Origin: Candidatus Fermentibacterota bacterium
Lineage (GTDB): Bacteria; Fermentibacterota; Fermentibacteria; Fermentibacterales; Fermentibacteraceae
NCBI GenBank assembly: GCA_012523605.1
Contig: JAAYTY010000078.1
Location: 1 to 36,734 of the forward strand
DNA length: 36,734 nucleotides
Reading direction: 5' to 3'
The stretch's first letter is position 1. Each line of letters starts with the position of its first letter. The translations under genes were made by a program, and so were the position numbers. Under the pieces are notes generated by a model, which was not told the DNA's origin, ran no database searches, and saw only the letters and a list, made by a program, of their open reading frames with translations. Below, in pieces: positions 28,718 through 35,421 of this stretch.

Positions 28718-29101
28718 CTACTGCAGCTTGACGGTGGCCCCGGCCTCCTCGAGCTGCTTCTTCATGGTCTCGGCCTCGGCCTTCTCGGCGCCCTCCTTGA
28801 TCTTTGACGGAACGCCGTCGACCAGGTCCTTCGCCTCCTTGAGACCCAGGCCCGTGACCTCGCGCAGGACCTTGATGACCTGGATCTTCTTGTCTCCGAA
28901 GCTCTCGAGGATCACGTCGAACTCGGTCTTCTCCTCGGCGGGGGCGGCGGCCGCCGCTCCACCGGCGCCGGCGGCGGCAACGGCCACCGGAGCGGCCGCG
29001 GAGACGCCGAACTTCGCCTCCATCTCCTTGACGAGCTCCGCGAGCTCCATGACGGTCATGCTGGATATCGTATCGATGACGAGAGCCTTCTTGTCGCTCA
29101 T
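28718..29101 (-). CDS. rplL: 50S ribosomal protein L7/L12
   Basis: Flexible stalk protein that recruits GTPase factors; present in several copies per ribosome. The 127-residue product has the N-terminal dimerisation domain (LAELVKEMEAKFGV, about 20-33), an Ala/Gly/Pro-rich hinge (35-53), and the C-terminal factor-binding domain with KKIQVIKVLREVTGLGLKEAK and VEGVPSKIKEG-like VDGVPSKIKEG. ATG start at 29101. Confidence 0.98.
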   Translation of the reverse strand: MSDKKALVIDTISSMTVMELAELVKEMEAKFGVSAAAPVAVAAAGAGGAAAAAPAEEKTEFDVILESFGDKKIQVIKVLREVTGLGLKEAKDLVDGVPSKIKEGAEKAEAETMKKQLEEAGATVKLQ

Positions 29102-29117
29102 CTCGTTCTCCTTCGCC

Positions 29118-29146
29118 GCTCCGGCCGCGTCTTGCGGCAGCGGAGC
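29118..29146 (-). other. Strong hairpin between rplJ and rplL
   Basis: In the 54-bp gap the transcribed strand forms GCTCCG / CGGAGC (6 bp), a 2-nt bulge, then GCCGC / GCGGC (5 bp) with a 5-nt loop. It ends about 16 nt before the rplL ATG. Position suggests mRNA processing or differential translation of L12 over L10; there is no U-run. Confidence 0.5.
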
Positions 29147-29155
29147 ACCTGTGTG

Positions 29156-29695
29156 TCAGCCCCGCTGCTCCCGCTTCTCCCTCAGGCCGTTCACGGCGTA
29201 GAGGAAACCGCGGAGGACAGCCCCGGTCACATTCACGAAACCCTGCAGGGGTGCGTTCATCGACCCCATGATCTTGGCGACGAGCTCTTCGCGTCCGGGC
29301 AGGTCGGCCAGGCTCATCATCTCCGATGCCGACATGCTCTGACCCGAGACGTATCCGCCCTTTATCCCGGGGCGGCCGTCGTTCGAGCCGGCGAATCTCT
29401 TCAGCGCCCTCACCGGAAGGATCTCGTCGACGGCCCAGGCCACGGCGGTAGGACCCTCCGCCATCCCGGCCACCGCTGCATCGGGAGGAACGTTGGCATC
29501 GGCGAACGCTTTCCTGAGCACCGTGTTCTTCACGACCCTGAAGCCCACTCCGGCGGACTTCATCTCCCTGCGGAGCCTGGTCATGCCCGCGACGTCTATC
29601 CCGGTGAAGTCTGCGAGGACCACGCACCTGGAGCCGGCCAGCTCCCTGGCGAGGGCCGCGCGGACCTTCTCCTTACGAGTTCTGGCGACGCTCAC
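29156..29695 (-). CDS. rplJ: 50S ribosomal protein L10
   Basis: Base of the L12 stalk and, in E. coli, repressor of its own operon. The 179-residue product has the N-terminal rRNA-binding domain (LADFTGIDVAGMTRLRREMK, in parts) and a C-terminal helix for L12 dimers. The start is GTG at 29695 with GGAGG about 9 nt upstream. It lies only 17 bp after rplA, so there is no room for the usual L10 leader RNA. Confidence 0.96.
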   Translation of the reverse strand: MSVARTRKEKVRAALARELAGSRCVVLADFTGIDVAGMTRLRREMKSAGVGFRVVKNTVLRKAFADANVPPDAAVAGMAEGPTAVAWAVDEILPVRALKRFAGSNDGRPGIKGGYVSGQSMSASEMMSLADLPGREELVAKIMGSMNAPLQGFVNVTGAVLRGFLYAVNGLREKREQRG

Positions 29696-29712
29696 CTTCC
29701 ATCACCTCCGGC

Positions 29713-30417
29713 CTAGTGCAGGCGTGTTCGGACGTCGTTGACGTCCAGGTGTACGCCGGGCCCCATCGTGGAGGCTACTGCGACGGTGAGCAGGTACCGC
29801 CCCTTGGCTGCGCTCGGCCTGAGCTGCATCACCTTGTCCAGAAAGGCCACCGCGTTCTCCTCCAGAGCCTTCTGCTCGAAGCTCGCCTTGCCGATCGGAG
29901 CGTTTATGTTTCCGGCCTTGTCGGTCCTGAAGGCGATCTTTCCGCCCTTGGACTCCGCGACAGCGGCGGCCACGTCGTTGGTCACGGTGCCCGTCTTGGG
30001 ATTGGGCATCAGCCCGCGCGGACCGAGCACCCTGCCGAGCTTGCCCACGACCTTCATCATGTCCGGCGTGGCTATGACGACGTCGAAGTCCATCCAGCCC
30101 TTCTGGATGTTCTCGGCGAGATCGTCGTCACCGACATGGTCCGCGCCGGCCCTGCGGGCCTCCTCGGCCTTGTCGCCCCTGGCGAATACCAGGACCCTGA
30201 CCACCTTGCCGGTACCGAAGGGCAGCACGCAGGTGCCCCTCACCGCCTGGTCGCTGAACTTGGGATCTATGCCCAGCTTCACCGCCATCTCTACGGTCTC
30301 GTCGAACTTCGCTGTGGCCAGCTTCTTCACCAGGCCGATCCCCTCCTCGAGCGTGTACTTCGTCTGGGGATCCACCTGGGCCCTGGCCGTCGTGAACCTC
30401 CTGCTGGCGTGTGGCAT
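29713..30417 (-). CDS. rplA: 50S ribosomal protein L1
   Basis: Mobile L1-stalk protein that releases E-site tRNA, and repressor of the L11 operon in E. coli. The 234-residue product has FDETVEMAVKLGID, the signature GPRGLMPNPKTGTVT (at about 132-146) and GKIAFRTDKAGNINAPIGK. It starts 1 bp after rplK. Confidence 0.98.
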   Translation of the reverse strand: MPHASRRFTTARAQVDPQTKYTLEEGIGLVKKLATAKFDETVEMAVKLGIDPKFSDQAVRGTCVLPFGTGKVVRVLVFARGDKAEEARRAGADHVGDDDLAENIQKGWMDFDVVIATPDMMKVVGKLGRVLGPRGLMPNPKTGTVTNDVAAAVAESKGGKIAFRTDKAGNINAPIGKASFEQKALEENAVAFLDKVMQLRPSAAKGRYLLTVAVASTMGPGVHLDVNDVRTRLH

Positions 30418-30418
30418 G

Positions 30419-30844
30419 TCAGCCGCTCACCTCCAGCCCCATGCTGCGGGCGGTGCCTTTGACCATCCTGACGGCCGCTTCGAGATCTCCGGCGTTCAGG
30501 TCGGCCATCTTGATCTTCGCGATCTCCTGCACCTGCTGCATGGTCACGGTTCCGACCTTCTGCCTGTTCGACTGGGGCGACCCCTTGGCGAGGCCGGCGG
30601 CCCTCTTGAGCAGCACGGCGGCCGGGGGCGACTTCAGCTCGAACGTGAACGACCGGTCGGCGTAGACGGTCACTACGGCCGGGATGACAAGGCCTTCCTG
30701 CCCCTGGGTCCGGGCATTGAAGTCCTTGCAGAAACCGGGCAGGTTGATGCCGTACTGCCCCAGTGCGGGACCGACCGGCGGCGCCGGCGTTGCCTGTCCC
30801 GCCTGGAGCTGCAGCTTCACCACGCCCAGGATCTTCTTGGCCAT
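30419..30844 (-). CDS. rplK: 50S ribosomal protein L11
   Basis: Base of the GTPase-associated centre and target of thiopeptides. The 141-residue product has PAPPVGPALGQYGINLPGFCKDFN, with the proline loop that thiostrepton contacts intact, and KSPPAAVLLKRAAGLAKGS. The ATG at 30844 has GGAGAG just upstream. Confidence 0.98.
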   Translation of the reverse strand: MAKKILGVVKLQLQAGQATPAPPVGPALGQYGINLPGFCKDFNARTQGQEGLVIPAVVTVYADRSFTFELKSPPAAVLLKRAAGLAKGSPQSNRQKVGTVTMQQVQEIAKIKMADLNAGDLEAAVRMVKGTARSMGLEVSG

Positions 30845-30864
30845 GGCTCTCCTTTCCTCCCCGC

Positions 30865-30926
30865 GCGACCTCCCCGATAGTGGTCGCCGGAGATCCCCTC
30901 TACGGCATTCCGGGACGGCGGCCCGG
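30865..30926 (-). promoter_or_regulatory. Hairpins in the nusG/rplK leader region
   Basis: The 73-bp gap holds two small hairpins on the transcribed strand: CCGGG/CCCGG (30910-30914 with 30922-30926) just after nusG, and GCGACC/GGTCGC (30865-30870 with 30882-30887, loop of 11). The second sits about 20 nt upstream of rplK, where L1-dependent control acts in E. coli. No sequence proof of an L1 site; low confidence. Confidence 0.3.
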
Positions 30927-30928
30927 CG

Positions 30929-31519
30929 TCAGACGAGCCTGACCTGCGCGAAGTCCAGCTCTACCGGCGCCTTCCGGCCGAAGATCGTGAAGATCACCCG
31001 GACCCGTCCCCGCTCCGGGTTTATGGATTCGACCACGCCCGAGAAGTTGTTGAACGGGCCGTCGATCACTCGAACCGTCTGCCCGACGGTGAAGGGCACC
31101 CGCACTATCCTCGGGGCCTCCTTCCCGTCGGCCTGTCCCAGAACCCTCTTGACCTCGTCATCGGAGAGGGGCTGGGGATAGCTCCTGTTGCCCGGCGGGA
31201 ATCCGCTGATGTTCCCCATGGCGCGGATGTCGAGGACCATCTCCTCGTCGAGTTCGAGCTGAACGAAGACATAGCCCGGGTAGAGCTTCCTCTCCCTTGT
31301 GCTGCGCTTGCTGCCCCGCGTCTGGGTGACCTCCTCGACCGGGATCAGCGTCTTCCCGACCCTCCCGGGGAACTTCCTCGCGAGAGGGCCCTCGAGGAAC
31401 TTCTGCACCCTCTGCTCGTAGCCCGAGAAGGCATGCACGACGTACCAGCGGAAGGCCGGGTTTTCCCTGGAGGGGGTTTCCTCCTGCGCCGGCTCGGCAG
31501 CCCTGTCCTGGTCCTCCAT
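30929..31519 (-). CDS. nusG: Transcription termination/antitermination protein NusG
   Basis: Binds RNA polymerase and couples it to Rho or, through S10, to the ribosome. The 196-residue product has an acidic N-terminal extension (about 23 residues), the NGN domain starting WYVVHAFSGYEQRV, and the KOW domain at about 140-196 with FTVGQTVRVIDGPFNNFSG. Adjacent secE upstream and rplK downstream are the standard neighbours. ATG at 31519. Confidence 0.97.
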   Translation of the reverse strand: MEDQDRAAEPAQEETPSRENPAFRWYVVHAFSGYEQRVQKFLEGPLARKFPGRVGKTLIPVEEVTQTRGSKRSTRERKLYPGYVFVQLELDEEMVLDIRAMGNISGFPPGNRSYPQPLSDDEVKRVLGQADGKEAPRIVRVPFTVGQTVRVIDGPFNNFSGVVESINPERGRVRVIFTIFGRKAPVELDFAQVRLV

Positions 31520-31544
31520 CGATTCGCCCTTCGGGATGGGCCGG

Positions 31545-31760
31545 CTACCTGAGTATGCCGACCAGGGTCGTGATCACGGTCTGGGATACGCTGTCGGACA
31601 GGAATATCCAGACTGCGACGAAGAACACACCTGTGATCACCACCCACGTGGACGCGACAATCTCCTCGCGGGTGGGCCATGCGACCTTTGTCATCTCGGC
31701 CTTGACCTCGCCGAAGAAATCGACGGCCTTCGAGACAGTGCGCTTGACGAACCCGATCAC
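31545..31760 (-). CDS. secE: Protein translocase subunit SecE
   Basis: Clamps SecY in the inner membrane. The 71-residue product has VKAEMTKVAWPTREE before one transmembrane helix (about 33-55), the minimal single-helix form. I chose the GTG at 31760, with GGAG 6 nt upstream; a longer frame to 31847 would run into the tRNA-Trp gene and is rejected. Confidence 0.95.
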   Translation of the reverse strand: MIGFVKRTVSKAVDFFGEVKAEMTKVAWPTREEIVASTWVVITGVFFVAVWIFLSDSVSQTVITTLVGILR

Positions 31761-31817
31761 TCCCTGCTCCCCTTCCCTCCGCACGGTCAGTCTTCGCGCA
31801 TCAGCCGACTTCAGGCC

Positions 31818-31893
31818 TGGCAGGGCCGGTAGGACTTGAACCCACAACCGCCGGATTTGGAGTCCGGTGCACTGCCAATTGTGCTACGGCCCT
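31818..31893 (-). tRNA. tRNA-Trp (anticodon CCA)
   Basis: 76 nt including an encoded CCA. Acceptor stem AGGGCCG/CGGCCCT with G discriminator, anticodon stem CCGGA/TCCGG with loop CTCCAAA (anticodon CCA). It lies between rpmG and secE, a location conserved in many bacteria. Confidence 0.97.
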
Positions 31894-31907
31894 GCGGCAG
31901 CCTTCCC

Positions 31908-32057
31908 TTACTTGGTCTCCCTGTGCACGGTATGCTTCCTGCAGAAGCGGCAGTACTTGCTCGTCTCGAGCCTGTCGGGATGCTTGCGCTTGTCCTTGGT
32001 GGTGGTGTAGTTGCGCTGCTTGCACTCGCCGCAGGCCAGCGTGATGATGACTCTCAC
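31908..32057 (-). CDS. rpmG: 50S ribosomal protein L33 (zinc-binding form)
   Basis: 49-residue protein beginning MRVIITLACGECKQRNY and ending RKHTVHRETK. Two CxxC pairs (C9/C12 and C36/C39) mark the zinc (C+) form. The start is GTG at 32057, 10 bp after tuf, with GGAAGAGG just upstream. It ends 14 bp before tRNA-Trp. Confidence 0.95.
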   Translation of the reverse strand: MRVIITLACGECKQRNYTTTKDKRKHPDRLETSKYCRFCRKHTVHRETK

Positions 32058-32067
32058 CTCTTCCGCC

Positions 32068-33261
32068 CTACTTGATTATCGCGTTGACGTTGCCGGCACC
32101 CACGGTGCGGCCGCCCTCGCGGATGGCGAACCTCTGCCCCTCCTCCATGGCGATCGGGGTGATCAGCTCGATGGTCATCTCGATGTGGTCGCCCGGCATC
32201 ACCATCTCGACGCCCTGCGGGAGGGTTATCGTCCCGGTGACGTCGGTGGTGCGGAAGTAGAACTGGGGCCTGTATCCGGGGAAGAACGGCTTGTGACGGC
32301 CCCCTTCCTTCTGGGTCAGGACGTACACCTGCGCCTTGAAGTGCGTGTGGGGAGTGACGCTCTTGGGGACCGCGATAACCATCCCGCGCTCGAGTTCCTC
32401 CTTCGCTATGCCGCGGAGCAGGAGGCCGACGTTGTCGCCGGCCTGCGCGAAGTCGAGCTCCTTGCGGAACATCTCGACGCCGGTGACGGTGGTCTCGATG
32501 GTCTCCTTGATGCCCACGCGCTCCACCTTGTCGCCCACCTTGATGGTTCCGCGCTCGACGCGGCCCGTGCCCACCGTGCCGCGGCCGGGGATCGAGAACA
32601 CGTCCTCCACGGGCATCAGGAAGGGCTTGTCGGTGTCCCGCTGGGGGGTCGGTATCCAGTTGTCCACGGCGTCCATGAGCTCGAAGATGCACTTCGCGTC
32701 GGGATCGTCGGCAAGGCCGGAGCTGTTGAGGGCCTTGAGCGCGCTGCCCTTGATGATGGGCGAGGCACTCTCGAAACCGTACTTGTCGAGGAGTTCGGAG
32801 ATCTCGACCTCGACGAGCTCGACCAGTTCGGGATCCTCCACGGCGTCGATCTTGTTCAGGAAGACCACCATCTTGGGCACGTTCACCTGGCGGGCCAGGA
32901 GCACGTGCTCCTTGGTCTGGGGCATCACGCCGTCGGCTGCGCTCACCACCAGTATGGCCCCGTCCATCTGGGCGGCGCCGGTGATCATGTTCTTGATGTA
33001 GTCTGCATGACCGGGGCAGTCCACATGGGCGTAGTGCCTGTTTTTCGTCTGGTATTCGATGTGCGCGGTGTTTATCGTGATTCCGCGTGCCTTCTCCTCC
33101 GGTGCGTTGTCGATGTCGTCGAAGGCCTTGAACTGAGCCAGGCCCTGCTTCGACAGGCAGTGGGTTATGGCCGCCGTGAGCGTGGTCTTGCCGTGGTCGA
33201 TGTGTCCGATAGTCCCCACGTTCACGTGGGGCTTGGTCCTCTCGAACTTCTCCTTCGCCAT
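32068..33261 (-). CDS. tuf: Elongation factor Tu
   Basis: Delivers aminoacyl-tRNA to the ribosome. The 397-residue protein has G1 GHIDHGKTT (19-27), switch I EEKARGITINTAHIEY, G3 DCPGH with H85 as the catalytic His, G4 NKID (136-139), and the C-terminal ends with GRTVGAGNVNAIIK. The tuf gene is cotranscribed with four tRNAs immediately upstream. It is the only tuf in the window. Confidence 0.98.
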   Translation of the reverse strand: MAKEKFERTKPHVNVGTIGHIDHGKTTLTAAITHCLSKQGLAQFKAFDDIDNAPEEKARGITINTAHIEYQTKNRHYAHVDCPGHADYIKNMITGAAQMDGAILVVSAADGVMPQTKEHVLLARQVNVPKMVVFLNKIDAVEDPELVELVEVEISELLDKYGFESASPIIKGSALKALNSSGLADDPDAKCIFELMDAVDNWIPTPQRDTDKPFLMPVEDVFSIPGRGTVGTGRVERGTIKVGDKVERVGIKETIETTVTGVEMFRKELDFAQAGDNVGLLLRGIAKEELERGMVIAVPKSVTPHTHFKAQVYVLTQKEGGRHKPFFPGYRPQFYFRTTDVTGTITLPQGVEMVMPGDHIEMTIELITPIAMEEGQRFAIREGGRTVGAGNVNAIIK

Positions 33262-33314
33262 TGCTGCTCCTTACTGCTCTGCCTGGTTGCTATGCCCGGC
33301 CACGTTGATTTCTC

Positions 33315-33390
33315 TGGAGCCCACGATCGGAATCGAACCGATGACCCCGTCCTTACCAAGGACGTGCTCTGCCGACTGAGCTACGTGGGC
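33315..33390 (-). tRNA. tRNA-Thr (anticodon GGU)
   Basis: 76 nt with encoded CCA. Acceptor stem GCCCACG/CGTGGGC with U discriminator, anticodon stem CGTCC/GGACG with loop TTGGTAA (anticodon GGT), T-stem ATCGG/CCGAT. Located 53 bp upstream of tuf. Confidence 0.97.
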
Positions 33391-33409
33391 GCCTGCCGCC
33401 GTCAGCCCC

Positions 33410-33486
33410 TGGAGCGGGAAACGGGATTCGAACCCGCGACCCTCAGCTTGGAAGGCTGATGCTCTAACCAGCTGAGCTATTCCCGC
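33410..33486 (-). tRNA. tRNA-Gly (anticodon UCC)
   Basis: 77 nt with encoded CCA. Acceptor stem GCGGGAA/TTCCCGC, anticodon stem TCAGC/GCTGA with loop CTTCCAA (anticodon TCC). Third tRNA of the tuf operon. Confidence 0.97.
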
Positions 33487-33498
33487 TCCGCATCCTGA

Positions 33499-33585
33499 TG
33501 GTGGCGAGGGGTGGATTCGAACCACCGAAGGCGTGGAGCCAACAGATTTACAGTCTGCCCCCTTTGACCGCTCGGGAACCTCGCC
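33499..33585 (-). tRNA. tRNA-Tyr (anticodon GUA)
   Basis: 87 nt with encoded CCA and a long variable arm. Acceptor stem GGCGAGG/CCTCGCC with A discriminator, anticodon loop CTGTAAA (anticodon GTA). Second tRNA of the cluster. Confidence 0.97.
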
Positions 33586-33601
33586 ACGGTCGAGACACAA
33601 C

Positions 33602-33677
33602 TGGAGCTGGCGAAGGGAATTGAACCCATAACCTGCGGATTACAAATCCGCTGCTCTGCCGATTGAGCTACGCCAGC
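33602..33677 (-). tRNA. tRNA-Thr (anticodon UGU)
   Basis: 76 nt with encoded CCA. Acceptor stem GCTGGCG/CGCCAGC with U discriminator, anticodon stem GCGGA/TCCGC with loop TTTGTAA (anticodon TGT). The T-stem ATGGG/CCCTT has one U-U mismatch. First gene after the promoter. Confidence 0.96.
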
Positions 33678-33690
33678 GACGCGAATCGTA

Positions 33691-33719
33691 TTGATACCCG
33701 TGCGCGGAGAGCCCGTCAA
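33691..33719 (-). promoter_or_regulatory. Sigma70-like promoter of the tRNA-tuf operon
   Basis: TTGACG (33714-33719) and TATCAA (33691-33696) separated by exactly 17 bp. The -10 ends 13 bp before the first tRNA base, so transcription would start just upstream of tRNA-Thr. It probably initiates transcription of tuf and may feed the whole ribosomal array. Consistent with a strong stable-RNA promoter. Confidence 0.65.
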
Positions 33720-33778
33720 GGTCTCCTTCACAGGCATTTCTGCGTCCCGGAAAGGGCGTACGACTCGTCAGCCCGTAT

Positions 33779-33875
33779 GCCGGGGCGGGAAGTTAGCCCC
33801 TCGCGCCCCGGCCGTCAAGTACATGGAACAGCGCTCCCGGCATCGCTTTCCGGCCCGGGATACGCGGTCCCGGGC
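33779..33875. repeat. Two strong inverted repeats in the divergent region
   Basis: Perfect 9-bp repeat GCCGGGGCG / CGCCCCGGC (33779-33787 with 33804-33812) and perfect 8-bp repeat GCCCGGGA / TCCCGGGC (33853-33860 with 33868-33875). They lie between the tRNA promoter and the lipoprotein start. Could be terminator-like insulators or operators; no U-run. Confidence 0.45.
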
Positions 33876-33931
33876 GCACGGGCCGTTACGCCCGGTGTTC
33901 GGCATATTAGAGGTCTTCAGGGAGGTGCGTC

Positions 33932-34756
33932 ATGTACCGAAGATACGCGTGGGCAGGACTGTCGGCCGCCATGTTGCTCGCCGCATGCGGACGGACGGGC
34001 ATCCAGAGGGAGCTCGAGCTGGTGCCCTCCACCGCTCTGGCCCATTTCCACGCCGAGCGGCCTCTGCCGCCGGAGATCTGGGGTCTTTTCCCGGAGGGAG
34101 TCCTTCCAGCCGACCAGAGCCTCTTCAGAAACCTTCTGGACAGGGGCCCCCTCGGAGTCAGCATTGTCGCCGTGAGCCTCACCGACCTGGAACCCCAGCT
34201 TCTCCTGCTGACGCGCTCGGCCCCGCCCGAGACGCTCACCGCTCTGGCCTGCGCCAGTCTCGGCGCCTCCCCCGACAGCTCGGCCGGAAGGACGGACCTG
34301 GTGAACTCAAGGGGGCAGGTGCTCGGGGCGGTCGCCGAAAGGGACGGCTGGTCGGCCCTCTACCTCGGGCCCGCCCCTCAGAGCACCCTGGGGAGATGGC
34401 TGGAGATGAAGAAGGAGGAGAGCCTGGCATCCGACAGCTCGCTGGCTCTCCTGCTCGAGGGCGATGCCGACCTTTCGCTGTTCGTCCCCTCGGGGCTCAT
34501 CTCGTTCCTGCGCGTCGCCCCGGTCGGCGAGTGGATTCCGGAATGGTCCGACGTGGAGACGGTGATGTCCATGCTCCAGCCGAGAGCCGCGAGGCTGGAC
34601 CTGGCTTTCGGAACGGGCATCGCCCTGGAGGCCCGGGTCGTCAGGCAGGAAGGAAGGGTTGCGAGAACCCGGTTCGAGTTGGAGGACACCGGCTTCACTC
34701 CGGGCGAGATGCTCGCATCGCTCCAGCTCCTCCTGAGGGCGGGAGGGCTGCTTTGA
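33932..34756 (+). CDS. Uncharacterised lipoprotein of an ABC transporter operon
   Basis: The 274-residue product has a short basic N-terminus, a hydrophobic segment and the lipobox LAAC with Cys19 as the lipidated residue. The remainder is soluble, with no transmembrane segment and no HlyD/MacA-like hairpin visible. Segments such as LYLGPAPQSTLGRWL and LALLLEGDADLSLFVPSGL recall uncharacterised periplasmic DUF3352-like proteins, a weak resemblance. ATG at 33932 has GGGAGG 6 nt upstream. The stop overlaps the TTG start of the ATPase, so it belongs to the same operon; it may be an accessory or substrate-binding component. Confidence 0.85.
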   Translation: MYRRYAWAGLSAAMLLAACGRTGIQRELELVPSTALAHFHAERPLPPEIWGLFPEGVLPADQSLFRNLLDRGPLGVSIVAVSLTDLEPQLLLLTRSAPPETLTALACASLGASPDSSAGRTDLVNSRGQVLGAVAERDGWSALYLGPAPQSTLGRWLEMKKEESLASDSSLALLLEGDADLSLFVPSGLISFLRVAPVGEWIPEWSDVETVMSMLQPRAARLDLAFGTGIALEARVVRQEGRVARTRFELEDTGFTPGEMLASLQLLLRAGGLL

Positions 34757-35421
34757 CGGCCCCGGTGATCGAGGCGAGGGGCATCACGAGGTCCTTCGGC
34801 GGCCTGAGGGTCCTCGACGGTCTCGACCTCTCGGTCGCCCCCGGCGAGTTCCTTGCTGTGACAGGAAGGAGCGGCGCCGGGAAGAGCACGATGCTCGGGA
34901 TACTCGGGACTCACGATCTCGCCTTCGAGGGCTCTCTTTCCGTGGGCGGCCGCGACGTGCGATCGCTCGACGCGGAAGGGCTGGCCGCCCTGCGCAGGGA
35001 GTTCCTCGGTTACGTCTTCCAGGATTTCCACCTCCTGCCGGACCTGAGTGCGATGGAGAACGCGGTCCTTCCGGCGGTGTTCTCCGGAACGCTCGATGGC
35101 GACCCGGAGGAGCAGGCGAGAGAGGTCCTGGAGCACCTGGGCGTGAGGATAGACGACACTCCGACATCGAGGCTGTCGCGGGGGGAGAGGCAGAGGGTGG
35201 CGGTGGCGAGGGGGCTCATCAACAGGCCCAGGGTGCTGCTGGCCGACGAGCCGAGCGCGAGCCTCGACGAGGAGAGCGAGAACGTTCTCTTCGATCTCCT
35301 AGACGGGCTCAGGCGCGCCCGGGGATTCTCGCTCGTGGCCGTGGTCCACACCCGGGCGGTCCTGTCCAGGGCCGACAGGGTGATGACCCTGGAGGGAGGC
35401 GGGCTCCATGCGGCGTCATAG
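34753..35421 (+). CDS. ABC transporter ATP-binding protein, LolD/MacB-like
   Basis: The 222-residue ATPase has Walker A GRSGAGKST (38-46), Q-loop Gln90 (VFQDFHLLP), signature LSRGE (141-145; Arg in place of the second Gly of LSGGQ, Glu at the end), Walker B VLLADE (161-166) and switch His199. This spacing and the QDFHLLPDLSAMEN motif suit the LolD/MacB family. The start is a TTG at 34753 overlapping the lipoprotein stop (TTGA), with GGAGG 6 nt upstream; a GTG at 34765 is a second option. The long frame further upstream is spurious. Confidence 0.93.
   Translation: MTAPVIEARGITRSFGGLRVLDGLDLSVAPGEFLAVTGRSGAGKSTMLGILGTHDLAFEGSLSVGGRDVRSLDAEGLAALRREFLGYVFQDFHLLPDLSAMENAVLPAVFSGTLDGDPEEQAREVLEHLGVRIDDTPTSRLSRGERQRVAVARGLINRPRVLLADEPSASLDEESENVLFDLLDGLRRARGFSLVAVVHTRAVLSRADRVMTLEGGGLHAAS

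Noticed and set aside
31761..31847. An N-terminal extension of secE
   Set aside because: It would begin within the tRNA-Trp gene; the GTG at 31760 has a ribosome binding site and gives the normal SecE.
33691..35421. A 576-codon frame that would give the ABC ATPase a long N-terminal domain
   Set aside because: The upstream part overlaps the promoter region and the lipoprotein gene in another frame; the TTG at 34753 with a good ribosome binding site gives a normal-length ATPase.
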